From Paracoccaceae bacterium (lineage in GTDB: Bacteria; Pseudomonadota; Alphaproteobacteria; Rhodobacterales; Rhodobacteraceae): a stretch of 64,000 nt of DNA. The notes beneath the pieces were generated by a model that was not told the DNA's origin, ran no database searches, and saw only the letters and a program-made list of their open reading frames with translations. Below are positions 1-9,311 of the stretch, in pieces. The stretch is from positions 186,001 to 250,000 of the forward strand of contig JALHOL010000001.1 in assembly GCA_022843025.1 (NCBI GenBank), written 5' to 3'. The position numbers and the translations under genes were made by a program. The first letter of the stretch is position 1; every line of letters starts with the position of its first letter.

Positions 1-2
1 GG

Positions 3-890
3 GACACGATCATCGACCAGCAGCGCCGTCTGGATGCGGGATCGGACCGGATCAGCGGGGTTGACCCTGATGCGGTGGCACGGGCGGGCGGGTTCTCTGC
101 ATCCGGGATGTTCAGGGATGCCCTGCATTATTCGGAAGGCTTCATGGGCCGTCTGGCTGCAGCGCTGGTAGATCGGGTGGTTCCGGCATCGGCGGGAGAG
201 CCGCCGCAAGCGCTGGTCTTGCAGGGGACGGATGCCGCAGAGGTGCTGACCGGGCGGGACGCCGACGATTTTGTCCGCGCGGGGCATGGCGCGGACAGCA
301 TCTTTGGCGGGGCGGGCAATGACAGTGTCAGTGGCGGCTGGGGGGACGACCTGATCTTCGGAGGTGCGGGACTGAACAGCCTGTGGGGCGTGAACGGCAA
401 TGACACGATCACCGGGGGTGCGGATCGGGACGTGATCTTTGGTGGGGCAGGGCGCGACCTGATCATGGGCGGGGCGGGCGATGACGTGATCGACGGCGGC
501 AATGCGGGCGATGTGATTTCTGGCGGTGCGGGGCGCGACCGGCTGCGGGGCGGGGGTGGAGCGGACGTGATCAACGGCGGGGCGGGCCGGGATACGATGG
601 TCGGGGGGGCGGGGGCGGATGTCTTTGTCTTTGGCAGCGCGGCGGATATCGGGATCGGGGCCGGGCGCGACAGGATTGCCGATTTCGTATCGGGCGAGGA
701 TCAGATCGATCTGCGGGGCATGGGGCTGATCTTTTCGCCCTCCGGCTTTGCGGGGGGTGGGCAGCGATCGGTGACCTTTGATCCGTCGCGCGGGCTGCTG
801 CTGGGTGACAGCAATGGGGACCGGGTGGCCGACTGGATGGTGGAACTGGCGGGAGTGGACCAACTGGTGCCGCGCGATCTGATCCTGTAG
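3..890 (+). CDS. RTX calcium-binding protein, C-terminal part (5' truncated by window edge)
   Basis: The frame is open from base 3 to the TAG at 888-890, with no convincing start, so this is the last ~295 residues of a longer protein. From about base 225 it carries a run of glycine/aspartate nonapeptides of the RTX type (GGAGNDxxxGG, GGAGRDLIMGG, GGAGDDVIDGG). A serralysin-like C-terminal block follows (ADVFVF, then DRIADFVSGEDQIDL). Such repeats bind calcium in a parallel beta-roll and mark proteins exported by type I secretion through an uncleaved C-terminal signal. A GTG at 75 is in frame but has no clear ribosome binding site. The N-terminal effector domain, and so the function, lies outside the window. 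Confidence 0.85.
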   Translation, partial: DTIIDQQRRLDAGSDRISGVDPDAVARAGGFSASGMFRDALHYSEGFMGRLAAALVDRVVPASAGEPPQALVLQGTDAAEVLTGRDADDFVRAGHGADSIFGGAGNDSVSGGWGDDLIFGGAGLNSLWGVNGNDTITGGADRDVIFGGAGRDLIMGGAGDDVIDGGNAGDVISGGAGRDRLRGGGGADVINGGAGRDTMVGGAGADVFVFGSAADIGIGAGRDRIADFVSGEDQIDLRGMGLIFSPSGFAGGGQRSVTFDPSRGLLLGDSNGDRVADWMVELAGVDQLVPRDLIL

Positions 891-999
891 CAGTTTTCGG
901 ATCGCAGGGTGGCCGCCCTTTGCGTAATGTGCGCAGTGTCCGGGCTGCGTAAGGCGGCCCTGCGGGGCTGATCAGCGGCAGGGGCAGGGGGTTGGCTGC

Positions 1000-1872
1000 A
1001 TGGACATTCGCTGGTTGCAGGATTTTCTGGCGCTGGCCGAGTTGCGGAATTTCACCCGCGCGGCCGAATTTCGCAACCTGTCGCAGGCGGCGTTTTCACG
1101 ACGCATCCAGTCGTTGGAACATTGGGTGGGCACGGCGCTGGTGGTGAAGGGGTCGCAGCCTGTGCGGCTGACCGAGGCGGGCGAGCAGTTCCGCGAAGGG
1201 GCAGGTGCATCGGTGGAACGGCTGCTGGAGACGCGGGCGGCGATCCGGGGCAGCCAGTTCGAGGTGATGAGCCAGATCCGGCTGGCGATGCCCAATGTGT
1301 TGGCGCGCAGTGATTTCCGGCGCATTCTGGCGGCCATCGGGCCGAAGGTGCGCAGTTCCTTTTCAGTGATTGTGGGAACAACGGCCGAGGTGACGGCGCG
1401 CTATCTGGCGGGGGATGCGGATATCTTGCTGGCGCATGATTGCCCGGCGTTGCCCAGCCATGAGGCGCTGGCCACGCAAGAGCGGGTGGTGCTGCGGGCG
1501 GATCGGTTCCTGCCCTATGTGGCGCGGGGGCAAGAATTCGGCTTTCCCGGCACGCCCAAGGAGCCATTTCCGCTGATCGCCTATGCACAACGGGCCTATT
1601 TCGCGCGGCTGTTCGAGCATGTGATCGAACGGGGTGGTGGGGTGCTGTCCTATCGGTTGTCGGTGCAATGCGACATGTCGGATGTGCTGAAAGAGGTGAT
1701 CGCTGCGGGGCATGGCGTGGGCTGGCTGCCGGAAAGCGCGGTGGAGGCAGGGGCGGATATCGTGCCGTTGGGCGGGGTGGAGTGGGAATTGCCGCTGGAG
1801 ATCTGCGCCTTTCGCCCGCGGCGCGCTGCGGGGCCAAAGCTGGATGCGCTGTGGGCGGCGTTGAAGGCCTAG
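1000..1872 (+). CDS. LysR family transcriptional regulator
   Basis: This 290-aa protein begins with a typical LysR winged helix-turn-helix over residues 1-60 (WLQDFLALAELRNFTRAAE, then LSQAAFSRRIQSLE). A LysR substrate-binding fold makes up the rest, including the C-terminal block with GHGVGWLPESAV. The ATG at 1000 follows a purine-rich CAGGGGG. It lies about 110 bp upstream of aspA on the same strand, so aspA is a plausible target. LysR genes are more often divergent from their targets, so the link is an inference. The ligand cannot be read from sequence. Confidence 0.9.
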   Translation: MDIRWLQDFLALAELRNFTRAAEFRNLSQAAFSRRIQSLEHWVGTALVVKGSQPVRLTEAGEQFREGAGASVERLLETRAAIRGSQFEVMSQIRLAMPNVLARSDFRRILAAIGPKVRSSFSVIVGTTAEVTARYLAGDADILLAHDCPALPSHEALATQERVVLRADRFLPYVARGQEFGFPGTPKEPFPLIAYAQRAYFARLFEHVIERGGGVLSYRLSVQCDMSDVLKEVIAAGHGVGWLPESAVEAGADIVPLGGVEWELPLEICAFRPRRAAGPKLDALWAALKA

Positions 1873-1983
1873 GCGGGCCAAGGGTAGGCAAGGCCTGCAT
1901 GGGCCATGCAGGATTTGCATTGGACCCTTGGGCAGGATCGGGGGCAGGTGTCAGGCCACAGCCATGGCCAGAGGACCAGCCCG

Positions 1984-3369
1984 ATGATGATGCACGACAT
2001 GCGCCGCGAAGAAGACAGTCTTGGCACGATGGACCTGCCGCGCACCTGTCTGTGGGGCATCCATACCCAGCGGGCGATTGAAAACTTTCCCATCTCGGGG
2101 ATTCCCCTGTCGCTTTTTCCGGAGTTCATCCGATCGCTTGCTTGGGTGAAGAAGGCTGCGGCGCGGGCCAATCTGGCGTTGGGCGTGCTGTCGGCGGAAA
2201 AGGCGCGGGTGATCGAGGAAGTTTGCGACGAGATCATCGCCGGGCGGTGGCATGACGCGTTTCGCGTGGACATGATCCAGGGTGGGGCGGGCACATCGAC
2301 GAACATGAACGCCAATGAGGTGATCGCCAATCTTGGCCTGCTGAAGATGGGCCACCGCGCCGGGGATTACGCGCATCTGCACCCGAATGATGATGTGAAC
2401 CGGTCGCAATCGACCAATGACGTTTATCCCACCGCGATGCGGCTGGCGATTGTGAGCCAATGCGACGCCTTTCGCGCGGCGCAGTCGCGGCTGGCGGATG
2501 CCTTTGGCGAACGGGCGGTGGCCTTTGCGCAGGTGCGCAAGATTGGGCGGACGCAGTTGCAGGATGCGGTGCCGATGACACTGGGCCAAGAGTTCGCTGG
2601 TTTTGCGGTGACGATCCGCGAGGATGTGGAAATCATCGGGCGGTTGTCGAACCTGCTTTTGGAGGTGAACCTTGGCGGCACGGCCATCGGAACGCGGGTG
2701 AACACGCCCGACGGCTATGCCGAGGCGGTGGTGGCCGAATTGGCGCGGGTGGCGGGGCTGCCGGTGAAGCTGGCCGGTGATCTGATCGAGGCGAGCAGTG
2801 ATTGCGGGGCCTATGTCACCTTTTCCAGCGTGCTGAAGCGGATCGCGGTCAAGCTGTCGAAGATCTGCAATGACCTACGGCTGCTGTCTTCGGGGCCGCG
2901 GTCGGGGTTCAACGAGATACGGCTTCCCGCGGTGCAGGCGGGATCGTCGATCATGCCGGGCAAGATCAACCCGGTGATTCCGGAGGTGGTCAATCAGGTC
3001 GCTTTTCAGGTGATCGGCAATGATCTGACGGTGACGATGGCGGCGGAGGCGGGGCAGTTGCAACTGAATGCCTTTGAGCCGGTGATCGTGCTGAACGTGT
3101 TGCAATCCATGCGCATCCTGATGCAGGCGATGGATACGCTGGCCACCCGCTGTGTCGCCGGGATCGAGGCGAATGTTGCGCAATGCGAGGGGGCGTTGGA
3201 GAACAGTCTGGTGCTGGCCACGATGCTGGTGCCGCATATCGGGTATGGCAAGGCGGCGCTGGTGGCCAAGACCGCGCTGTCCGAGGGGGCGTCAGTGGCG
3301 GCAACGGTGGTGAAGCTGGGCTTTGCGGATGAGGTCGGGGTGGCGATGATGCTGGCCGATGCGGGCTGA
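1984..3369 (+). CDS. aspA: aspartate ammonia-lyase
   Basis: This cytosolic enzyme interconverts L-aspartate with fumarate and ammonia. The 461-aa protein has the family N-terminus (REEDSLGTMDL then WGIHTQRAIENFPISG) and the TNMNANEVIAN block. It also has NRSQSTNDVYPTAMRLA and the fumarase/aspartase signature GSSIMPGKINPV on the mobile catalytic loop. I chose ATG 1984 because GAGGA at 1971-1975 sits 8 nt ahead of it; an in-frame start at 1906 would add an unrelated leader. Fumarase class II is the main alternative, but the WGIHTQRAIENFPISG start favours aspartase. It follows a LysR gene on the same strand. Confidence 0.88.
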   Translation: MMMHDMRREEDSLGTMDLPRTCLWGIHTQRAIENFPISGIPLSLFPEFIRSLAWVKKAAARANLALGVLSAEKARVIEEVCDEIIAGRWHDAFRVDMIQGGAGTSTNMNANEVIANLGLLKMGHRAGDYAHLHPNDDVNRSQSTNDVYPTAMRLAIVSQCDAFRAAQSRLADAFGERAVAFAQVRKIGRTQLQDAVPMTLGQEFAGFAVTIREDVEIIGRLSNLLLEVNLGGTAIGTRVNTPDGYAEAVVAELARVAGLPVKLAGDLIEASSDCGAYVTFSSVLKRIAVKLSKICNDLRLLSSGPRSGFNEIRLPAVQAGSSIMPGKINPVIPEVVNQVAFQVIGNDLTVTMAAEAGQLQLNAFEPVIVLNVLQSMRILMQAMDTLATRCVAGIEANVAQCEGALENSLVLATMLVPHIGYGKAALVAKTALSEGASVAATVVKLGFADEVGVAMMLADAG

Positions 3370-3417
3370 GCCTGTGGTGTGAGGGGTGTGGGTGGCCTTC
3401 GCAGGTCTGGCGCGCGC

Positions 3418-4176
3418 CTAGAGGCATTCCCCGCCGTCGATGACCAGAGCATGACCTGTCATGAAGGCCGACCGGTCCGAGGCAAGGTAGACGATGCTTT
3501 CGGCGATTTCGGTTTCCGATGCCCAACGCCCCATGGGAATGGATTGGGCGACATAGGATTCCAGTGCGGCGCGCCCGCCCATCTGCGCCTCGAACCCGCG
3601 GTTGAAGGGCGTGTCCACGAAGCCGGGGCAGAGCGCGTTGCAGCGGATGTTGTCGGCGGCATAGTCCACCGCGATCTGGCGGGTCATGGCGATGACGGCG
3701 TGTTTTGTTGTGCAATAGGCGATCATCCCACGGTCGTATTGCACGCCGGAATTTGACGCCGTGATGATGATGGATCCCTTTCGCTGCTGCTGCATCTGCG
3801 GCATGGCTGCGCGCGCGGCCACGAAATGCGCGCGCACGTTCAGACGCCATGAGGCATCCATGGCATCGGTGTCGATCTCGGTCAGCCGACCCGGAACCTG
3901 AATCCCGGCATGGGAATGCAGGATGTCGAGCCGGCCGCGCGCGGCAACAGTGCCAATGGCCGCCGTGACAGCCGCATCGTCGGCGGCGTCCAGCGCCAAC
4001 GCCTCGGCCGTGCCACCAGCGGCGCGGATTTCATCGGCTACGGTGCGGGCGCGGGCGCCATCCAGATCGGTGACGGTGACGCTGGCCCCTTCACGCGCAA
4101 GGGCCAGCGCGCCCGCCCGTCCGATGCCGGACCCTGCCCCCGTCAGAAAGGCGACGCGCCCTGCAAGCTGCATCAC
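3418..4176 (-). CDS. SDR family oxidoreductase
   Basis: A 252-aa classical short-chain dehydrogenase/reductase. It has the Rossmann dinucleotide motif GAGSGIGR at residues 13-20, aspartate after beta-2 (TDLDG), catalytic serine in ITASNSG and the YCTTK catalytic pair. The C-terminal FMTGHALVIDGGECL is usual for the family. Its start overlaps the stop of the preceding ABC permease gene by 4 bp (3' end of a minus-strand operon), so it probably acts on the substrate that transporter imports or on a derivative. The substrate is unknown. Confidence 0.9.
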   Translation of the reverse strand: MMQLAGRVAFLTGAGSGIGRAGALALAREGASVTVTDLDGARARTVADEIRAAGGTAEALALDAADDAAVTAAIGTVAARGRLDILHSHAGIQVPGRLTEIDTDAMDASWRLNVRAHFVAARAAMPQMQQQRKGSIIITASNSGVQYDRGMIAYCTTKHAVIAMTRQIAVDYAADNIRCNALCPGFVDTPFNRGFEAQMGGRAALESYVAQSIPMGRWASETEIAESIVYLASDRSAFMTGHALVIDGGECL

Positions 4177-4991
4177 TTGCTGTCCTTTCTGGTGCCGCTG
4201 CGCAGGATGAACTGCGCGGCTACCAACAGCAGCAGCGACACGGCCAGAACCATGGTGCCGATGGCGTTGATCTCGGGCGTGACCCCGCGGCGGATGGATG
4301 AGAAGACATAGATGGGGAGGGTCGTTTCGGACCCGGCGACGAAGAAGGCGATGATGAAATCATCGAAGCTGAAGGTGAAGCTGAGGAGGAAGCCCGCAAG
4401 GATGCCCGGAAAGATCAAGGGCAGCGTGACCTGCCGGAAGGTGGCGAAGGGGGGCGCGTAAAGATCGGCCGAGGCTTCGAGAAGGCTGCGGTCCATGCCC
4501 GACAGGCGGGCGCGCAGGATGATGATGACCAGCGCCATGGAGAACAAGGCATGGGCCGCGATCAGCGAGCCATAGCCCATCGACAGCTGGGGGGCCTGTC
4601 CTTCGGGGGCCAGCCGGGCGAGCAGGGGGTTGATCCAGCCAAACAGGGTGACCAGCGCGATCAAGGTGGCGATCCCGATGACGATGCCCGGCACCATGAT
4701 GGCCACATAGATCAGCGCATCCGCAACTGCGCGCAGGCGGCCTTTCATGCCTTGCAAGGCCAGCGCTGCCATGGTGCCAAAGACGCTGGCGATCAGGGCC
4801 GAGCTGAGGGCGACGATGAAGCTGGTCCAGAGCGCCTCCATCACGAAGGGGTTGGACAGCGCCTTGCCATACCATTGGACAGAGAAGCCCGTGAACTGGC
4901 TGGCATGGCGGCCTGCGTTGAAGCTGAAGACCGCGATGATGGCGATGGGCAGGTAGAGGAAGGCGAAGACGGCAAAGGCATAAAGGCGCAT
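4173..4991 (-). CDS. ABC transporter permease, PotC-like (polyamine/opine type)
   Basis: A 272-aa inner-membrane protein with about six hydrophobic segments. The EAA loop is SLLEASADLYAPPFATFRQVTLPLIFPGILAG near residues 165-200, where the ATPase docks. The short N-terminus and the order after a second permease fit the PotC/YdcV position of spermidine/putrescine-type importers. It overlaps the downstream SDR gene by 4 bp and follows the other permease after 9 bp, so the two are translated as one operon. Confidence 0.9.
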   Translation of the reverse strand: MRLYAFAVFAFLYLPIAIIAVFSFNAGRHASQFTGFSVQWYGKALSNPFVMEALWTSFIVALSSALIASVFGTMAALALQGMKGRLRAVADALIYVAIMVPGIVIGIATLIALVTLFGWINPLLARLAPEGQAPQLSMGYGSLIAAHALFSMALVIIILRARLSGMDRSLLEASADLYAPPFATFRQVTLPLIFPGILAGFLLSFTFSFDDFIIAFFVAGSETTLPIYVFSSIRRGVTPEINAIGTMVLAVSLLLLVAAQFILRSGTRKDSK

Positions 4992-5000
4992 GGGTCGGTC

Positions 5001-5852
5001 CTACATCAGGGCCACATCATCGCGCTGGCCCCCCATGCGGCGCATCAGCCACATGTAGACCGTCACGGTGATGAGCATGATGACAACCAGCGTCACGGCG
5101 ACGGCGGCCCCGAAGGCCCAGTTGCGCGATTGCAGGAAAAGATCGACCAGCGCGTTACCTATGAAGAAGACCTTGCCGCCACCCAGCATGGCGGGGATCA
5201 GGAATTCGCCCATCAGCAGGATGAACACGAGCAGGCATCCCGTGGCCACGCCCGGCAGGGACAGGGGCAGCGTCACTTGCAGGAAACTGCGCAGGGGTGG
5301 TGCGCCAAGATCGGCGGATGCCTCCAGCAGCCGTTTGTCCAGCCGTTCGAGACTGACATAGATCGGCATGACCATCAGGGGCAGATAGCCATAGACGATG
5401 CCCGTCAGCACTGCGAAAGGCGTGTTGATCAGCCGGACCGAGCCGAGGCCCAGCCATTCGATCACCGCAGGCAGGCCCTGACCGCCAAGGATGAAGATCC
5501 ACGCATAGCTGCGGATCAGGATGGAGGTCCAGAAGGGCACGATCACAAGGATCAGCAGCAATGTCCGCCATTTCGGATCGGCCCGCATCGCAAGGAAATA
5601 GGCCAGCGGATAGGCGATCAGAAGCGAAAGCGCCGTGCCCAGTGGGGCCAGCAGCAGGGTGTTCAGGAAGGCCGTCCCGCGGGCGGGCAGATTGGCGTAT
5701 TGTTCGAAGGTGAAGGCGGGCACATAGCCGCCTGCCGGTGCCCGTTCGCCAAAGCTGAACACCAGAACGAAGCACAGCGGCAGCACGAGCATGACCGCAA
5801 ACCACACCCCGGCGGGTGCGAGAAGCAGCCATGATGCGCGCTGCCGCTGCAT
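5001..5852 (-). CDS. ABC transporter permease, PotB-like (polyamine/opine type)
   Basis: A 283-aa integral membrane subunit. It has an N-terminal hydrophobic helix (WLLLAPAGVWFAVMLVLPL), further transmembrane segments and the EAA loop LLEASADLGAPPLRSFLQVTLPLSLPG. Together with the gene at 4173-4991 it forms the heterodimeric channel of an importer. It begins 4 bp after the binding-protein stop on the minus strand. Family membership (PotB/HisM-like) is clear; the transported molecule is inferred only from the binding protein. Confidence 0.9.
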   Translation of the reverse strand: MQRQRASWLLLAPAGVWFAVMLVLPLCFVLVFSFGERAPAGGYVPAFTFEQYANLPARGTAFLNTLLLAPLGTALSLLIAYPLAYFLAMRADPKWRTLLLILVIVPFWTSILIRSYAWIFILGGQGLPAVIEWLGLGSVRLINTPFAVLTGIVYGYLPLMVMPIYVSLERLDKRLLEASADLGAPPLRSFLQVTLPLSLPGVATGCLLVFILLMGEFLIPAMLGGGKVFFIGNALVDLFLQSRNWAFGAAVAVTLVVIMLITVTVYMWLMRRMGGQRDDVALM

Positions 5853-5856
5853 GACG

Positions 5857-7017
5857 TCAGGCCGACTTGAAGCGGGCCATCAGCTCGGCCCGGTTCGGAT
5901 CGGTGAGTGTCGCCGCCGCGCCGAACTCCAGCGCGTTCAACAGATCGGCGGCAGGGTAGAGGATCGGGTCATTCAGAATCTCGGCCGGCAGCAGGGCATC
6001 GACGCGGCTGTCTGCCACCGGATAGCCGTGGAAGAGCGCCTCTTTGGCGTTCACCTCGGGTTTCAGCAGGTAGTTGATCAGCGCATAGGCGGCATCGCGA
6101 TGCGGCGCGCCTTTTGGGATGGCGTAGAAATCCGACCACAGCTCGCCGCCTTCGCGGCCAAGGACAAAGGCGATTTCCGGCATGTCGCGGTTCAACTGTT
6201 TGCCGTCGCCTGTCCAGCAGATCGTCATCCAGGCATCGCCCGACCGCATGGAGGGCTGGTAGTCCGAGCTGATGGCGAAAAGGTGCGGCTTGGCGGCCAA
6301 CAGCAGTTCTTCGGCCTTGGCCAGTTCTGCCGGGTCGATCGAGTTGAAGGAATAGCCATAGTATTTCAGCGCATTGCCGATGGTTGTCAGCTGATAGTCA
6401 TGCACCATAGTGCGGCCCGAGAAGGTGGTCTGGGTCAGATCCCAGAATTCCTTCCATGTGGCGGGCGTGGTGCCTTCGGTGTGGTTGGTGTTCACCGCAA
6501 AGCCTGTGGTGCCCCAGTTCTTTGGCACGGCATAAAGTTTGCCATCCACCGTGCCCGGCCCGGCAAAGCGGGGATCGAAACTTGCCGCGTCGTAATTGGG
6601 CAGGAGCGAGAGATCGAGAGGCTCGATCAGGTCTTGTTCCACATAGGTCGTGATCGTGTAGTTCGTCGGGACGAACACATCCCAGCCGCTGCCGCCAGCC
6701 TGCAATTTGGCGAGCATTTCCTCGTTCGAGCCGAACACGTTCACCTGCACCGCAGCGCCCGTTTCCGAGGTGAAGGCATCGAAGTTCGCCACATCGTGGT
6801 AGTTGGGCCAGGTCGCAAGGGCGACGCGATCGCCGATGGCGGTTTGAGCGCGGGCGGCGCGGGGCAGAAGGCCGGGCATGGCGGCGCCCAGAACGGCCGT
6901 CGCCGCGCCAAGGCCGGTGACCCCAAGGAAACGCCGCCGCGTCACCGATCCTTTCTGGTAGCGCCGCAGTTCCTCCATGAATTTCTGACGTGAGATATGG
7001 TCGATCTTGTCGGTCAT
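5857..7017 (-). CDS. extracellular solute-binding protein, PotD/PotF-like, Tat-exported
   Basis: A 386-aa periplasmic binding protein. ATG 7017 is preferred over an upstream in-frame start because a GGGAGA ribosome binding site precedes it. The leader carries a twin-arginine motif (SVTRRRFLGV, residues ~24-33), a hydrophobic stretch and a likely cleavage after RAARAQ. The mature start VALATWPNYHD and the later blocks resemble spermidine/putrescine-binding proteins (SBP_bac family). The long pre-Tat N-region (about 23 residues) is seen in Rhodobacterales homologues. Polyamines or related amines are the likely cargo; specificity is unproven. Confidence 0.9.
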   Translation of the reverse strand: MTDKIDHISRQKFMEELRRYQKGSVTRRRFLGVTGLGAATAVLGAAMPGLLPRAARAQTAIGDRVALATWPNYHDVANFDAFTSETGAAVQVNVFGSNEEMLAKLQAGGSGWDVFVPTNYTITTYVEQDLIEPLDLSLLPNYDAASFDPRFAGPGTVDGKLYAVPKNWGTTGFAVNTNHTEGTTPATWKEFWDLTQTTFSGRTMVHDYQLTTIGNALKYYGYSFNSIDPAELAKAEELLLAAKPHLFAISSDYQPSMRSGDAWMTICWTGDGKQLNRDMPEIAFVLGREGGELWSDFYAIPKGAPHRDAAYALINYLLKPEVNAKEALFHGYPVADSRVDALLPAEILNDPILYPAADLLNALEFGAAATLTDPNRAELMARFKSA

Positions 7018-7049
7018 TGCTGAAGTCTCCCGGTTGGTTTTTTCTTTGT

Positions 7050-8180
7050 TCAGTCTTGCGCAAGTATCAGGCCGGCGTCGGGCGCCCATGTCATGAACCC
7101 CGCATCGCCCGGGGCGAAGCTGCCTTCGGCGGCTTCGGCCTGGCGGGCGACGAGCACCAGAAGATCGCCAAGGGCGGCATGGCGGACGAGGTATTCGGTG
7201 TGTTCGCCCAGAAAGATGCGGTTGATGACGGTGACAGGCGCTGCCCCGTCACGGGCGTGATGGCCCAGTTCGATCTGTTCCGGCCGGATGCTGAGCGACA
7301 CCTTTTCGCCCAGGGTCAATGACCCGGACACCCGCCCCGAAAAGCCGGGACCGGCGGGGGGGGCGATCCGCCCTGTCGTGCCGGAAAGCGCGGTCAGGGT
7401 GCCGTCGATGAAGTTCGACTTGCCCACGAAATCCGCGACATAGCGGCTGACGGGTTGGTCATAGAGGGCATTGGGCGATCCGGATTGGACGATCCGCCCG
7501 CCGCGCATGACACAGATGCGATCCGACATCGACAGCGCCTCTTCCTGATCATGGGTGACCAGAACAAAGGTGATGCCAAGCTGGCGTTGCAGGGTTTGCA
7601 GTTCGATCTGCATTTCGCGCCGCAGCTTGCGGTCGAGCGCGGCCAGCGGTTCATCTAGAAGCAGGACCTTGGGTTCGTTCACGATGGCGCGGGCCAGTGC
7701 GACGCGCTGCTGCTGGCCGCCCGACATTTCCCAGATGCGGCGGCGGCCAAAGCCCGAAAGACGCACCATTTCCAACGCGCGGTCCACCTTGCGCGCCACC
7801 ACACCCCGGTCTGGCCGGGGGCGGCGCTGCATCAGGCCATAGGCGATGTTGTCGGCGACGGTCAGATGCGGAAACAGGGCATAGTGTTGAAACACCATGT
7901 TGACCGGGCGCTGATGGGCGGGAACGTCGGTCACCCTTTCGCCATCCAGAAAGACATCGCCCGATGTCGGGGTTTCAAAGCCGGCCAGCATCCGCAGCGC
8001 CGTCGTCTTGCCGCAGCCGGAAGGGCCAAGGAAGGACAGGAACTCACCCCGCCCGATCCCGAAGGTCAGCGCATCCGCGGCCAGAACATCGCCATAGCGT
8101 TTCGTGGCCGCACGGAATTCGGCGATCAGCGGTGTGCTGGCCCGTTCACCTGTTTCGCCAGTGTCGAGGAGGCTGTGCAT
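7050..8180 (-). CDS. ABC transporter ATP-binding protein, PotA-like
   Basis: A 376-aa cytoplasmic ATPase. The Walker A is GPSGCGKTTALRML, the Q-loop lies in QHYALFPHLTV, the ABC signature is MSGGQQQRVALARAI, the Walker B is VLLLDEPLAALD and the H-loop is THDQEEALSM. A C-terminal TOBE domain follows (around SIRPEQIELG). It is the first gene of the minus-strand operon ATPase, binding protein, permease, permease, SDR. The divergent LuxR-type gene starts about 100 bp upstream. Confidence 0.92.
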   Translation of the reverse strand: MHSLLDTGETGERASTPLIAEFRAATKRYGDVLAADALTFGIGRGEFLSFLGPSGCGKTTALRMLAGFETPTSGDVFLDGERVTDVPAHQRPVNMVFQHYALFPHLTVADNIAYGLMQRRPRPDRGVVARKVDRALEMVRLSGFGRRRIWEMSGGQQQRVALARAIVNEPKVLLLDEPLAALDRKLRREMQIELQTLQRQLGITFVLVTHDQEEALSMSDRICVMRGGRIVQSGSPNALYDQPVSRYVADFVGKSNFIDGTLTALSGTTGRIAPPAGPGFSGRVSGSLTLGEKVSLSIRPEQIELGHHARDGAAPVTVINRIFLGEHTEYLVRHAALGDLLVLVARQAEAAEGSFAPGDAGFMTWAPDAGLILAQD

Positions 8181-8279
8181 GGGACCGCATCTATCCTATG
8201 AAACATGCCAAAGCGTAGGGGAGGGTCCATTGGCTGTATATATCACAAATGGGGTATTTCAGCGCCGTTGGACGGGCAG

Positions 8280-9095
8280 ATGATCCCGCCCGGTTGGGCC
8301 GCGCTTGCAGGGGCGGTGGTGGCGGCGCTTGACAGCCCCGGTCTTCCAAAGGGGTTGGCCGACCTGCTGCGCCATACCGCGCCCTTCACCTATACGGTCG
8401 TGTTCGGCTATCGCGGGCCGGACAGGCCCATTGATCTGTACGACGATTTCCCGCCCAACAAGCGCAAGATATTCGTCACCGATTATCAGGCGGGGCCCTA
8501 TCTTCTGGATCCCTTCTACCTTGCCGCAGTGCGGCCTGTTGCGCCCGGCCTGTATCGGCTGCGCGACATGGCGCCGGACCGGTTTTATCAGGGCGAGTAT
8601 TACCGGAATTACTATGCCCAGACGGGGCTGGCCGAAGATATTGCCTATTTCGTCAGCCTGCCGGATCGGGCGATGATCGTGCTGTCGTTGATGCGGGCTG
8701 AGAAGCCGTTTTCACAAAAGGAATTTCTGGCGCTGGAGGCGCTGTTTCCCTTTGTGGCCGCCGCCGTGCAACGCCATTGGGCGGCGTTTGGGGTGGATGC
8801 TGGGCAGGGCGGGGCGCGGGTCGGGTTGCGCGGGGAAAGGCGCAGCGTGGCCCATGATTTTGGCAGCTTTGGTGTGGGAATCCTGACCTCGCGTGAGCGG
8901 GAGGTGGCGGAATACACCCTGAAAGGCCATTCGGCCGAGTCGGCAGGGCAGATCATGGGAATTTCGCCGGGGACGGTGCGAATCCATCGGCGCAACATCT
9001 ATGCCAAGCTGCGCATCAATTCGCAGGGCGAACTGTTCTCGCTGTTCCTGGAAACGCTGGACGCCGCTGTGTTGAAGACGTTGCAGCGGGGCTAG
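8280..9095 (+). CDS. LuxR family transcriptional regulator
   Basis: About 271 aa. The C-terminal ~65 residues form a LuxR/GerE helix-turn-helix (LTSREREVAEYTLKGHSAESAGQIMGIS then TVRIHRRNIYAKL). The N-terminal region is a GAF/autoinducer-like sensor of unknown ligand. ATG 8280 is used; an in-frame ATG at 8205 would add 25 residues and crowd the divergent ABC promoter, and neither start has a strong ribosome binding site. Divergent placement next to the polyamine-type ABC operon suggests it controls that operon, which is an inference. Confidence 0.85.
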   Translation: MIPPGWAALAGAVVAALDSPGLPKGLADLLRHTAPFTYTVVFGYRGPDRPIDLYDDFPPNKRKIFVTDYQAGPYLLDPFYLAAVRPVAPGLYRLRDMAPDRFYQGEYYRNYYAQTGLAEDIAYFVSLPDRAMIVLSLMRAEKPFSQKEFLALEALFPFVAAAVQRHWAAFGVDAGQGGARVGLRGERRSVAHDFGSFGVGILTSREREVAEYTLKGHSAESAGQIMGISPGTVRIHRRNIYAKLRINSQGELFSLFLETLDAAVLKTLQRG

Positions 9096-9164
9096 GCGCA
9101 GCGCTGACGGAAGCCCCTGTGGTCGGGTTGTTCAGGGTAAGGGGATTTTCGGGGGGTGATGTTT

Positions 9165-9241
9165 TGGTCGGAGCGAGAGGATTCGAACCTCCGACCCCCT
9201 GCTCCCGAAGCAGGTGCGCTACCAGACTGCGCTACGCTCCG
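9165..9241 (-). tRNA. tRNA-Pro (anticodon CGG)
   Basis: Read on the minus strand this is a 77-nt cloverleaf. The acceptor arm CGGAGCG pairs with CGCTCCG, followed by discriminator A and an encoded CCA. The anticodon stem CCTGC/GCAGG closes a 7-nt loop TTCGGGA, giving anticodon CGG. The T arm contains GGTTCGAATCC. It stands alone between the LuxR gene and the DMT exporter genes. Confidence 0.95.
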
Positions 9242-9311
9242 ACCATTGCGGCGTGGGTTACAGCCCCGTGGCGGCATTTGCAAGGGGCATGGTCGGCGAA
9301 GGGGGCTGGAA

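Noticed and set aside
1906-1983. Upstream 26-codon extension of aspA
   Set aside because: The extension shows no family similarity, whereas ATG 1984 has a well-spaced GAGGA.
4551-5834. 427-codon plus-strand frame opposite the ABC permeases
   Set aside because: Translation is rich in Q/H/D/R with no domain, while the minus strand encodes two recognisable permeases.
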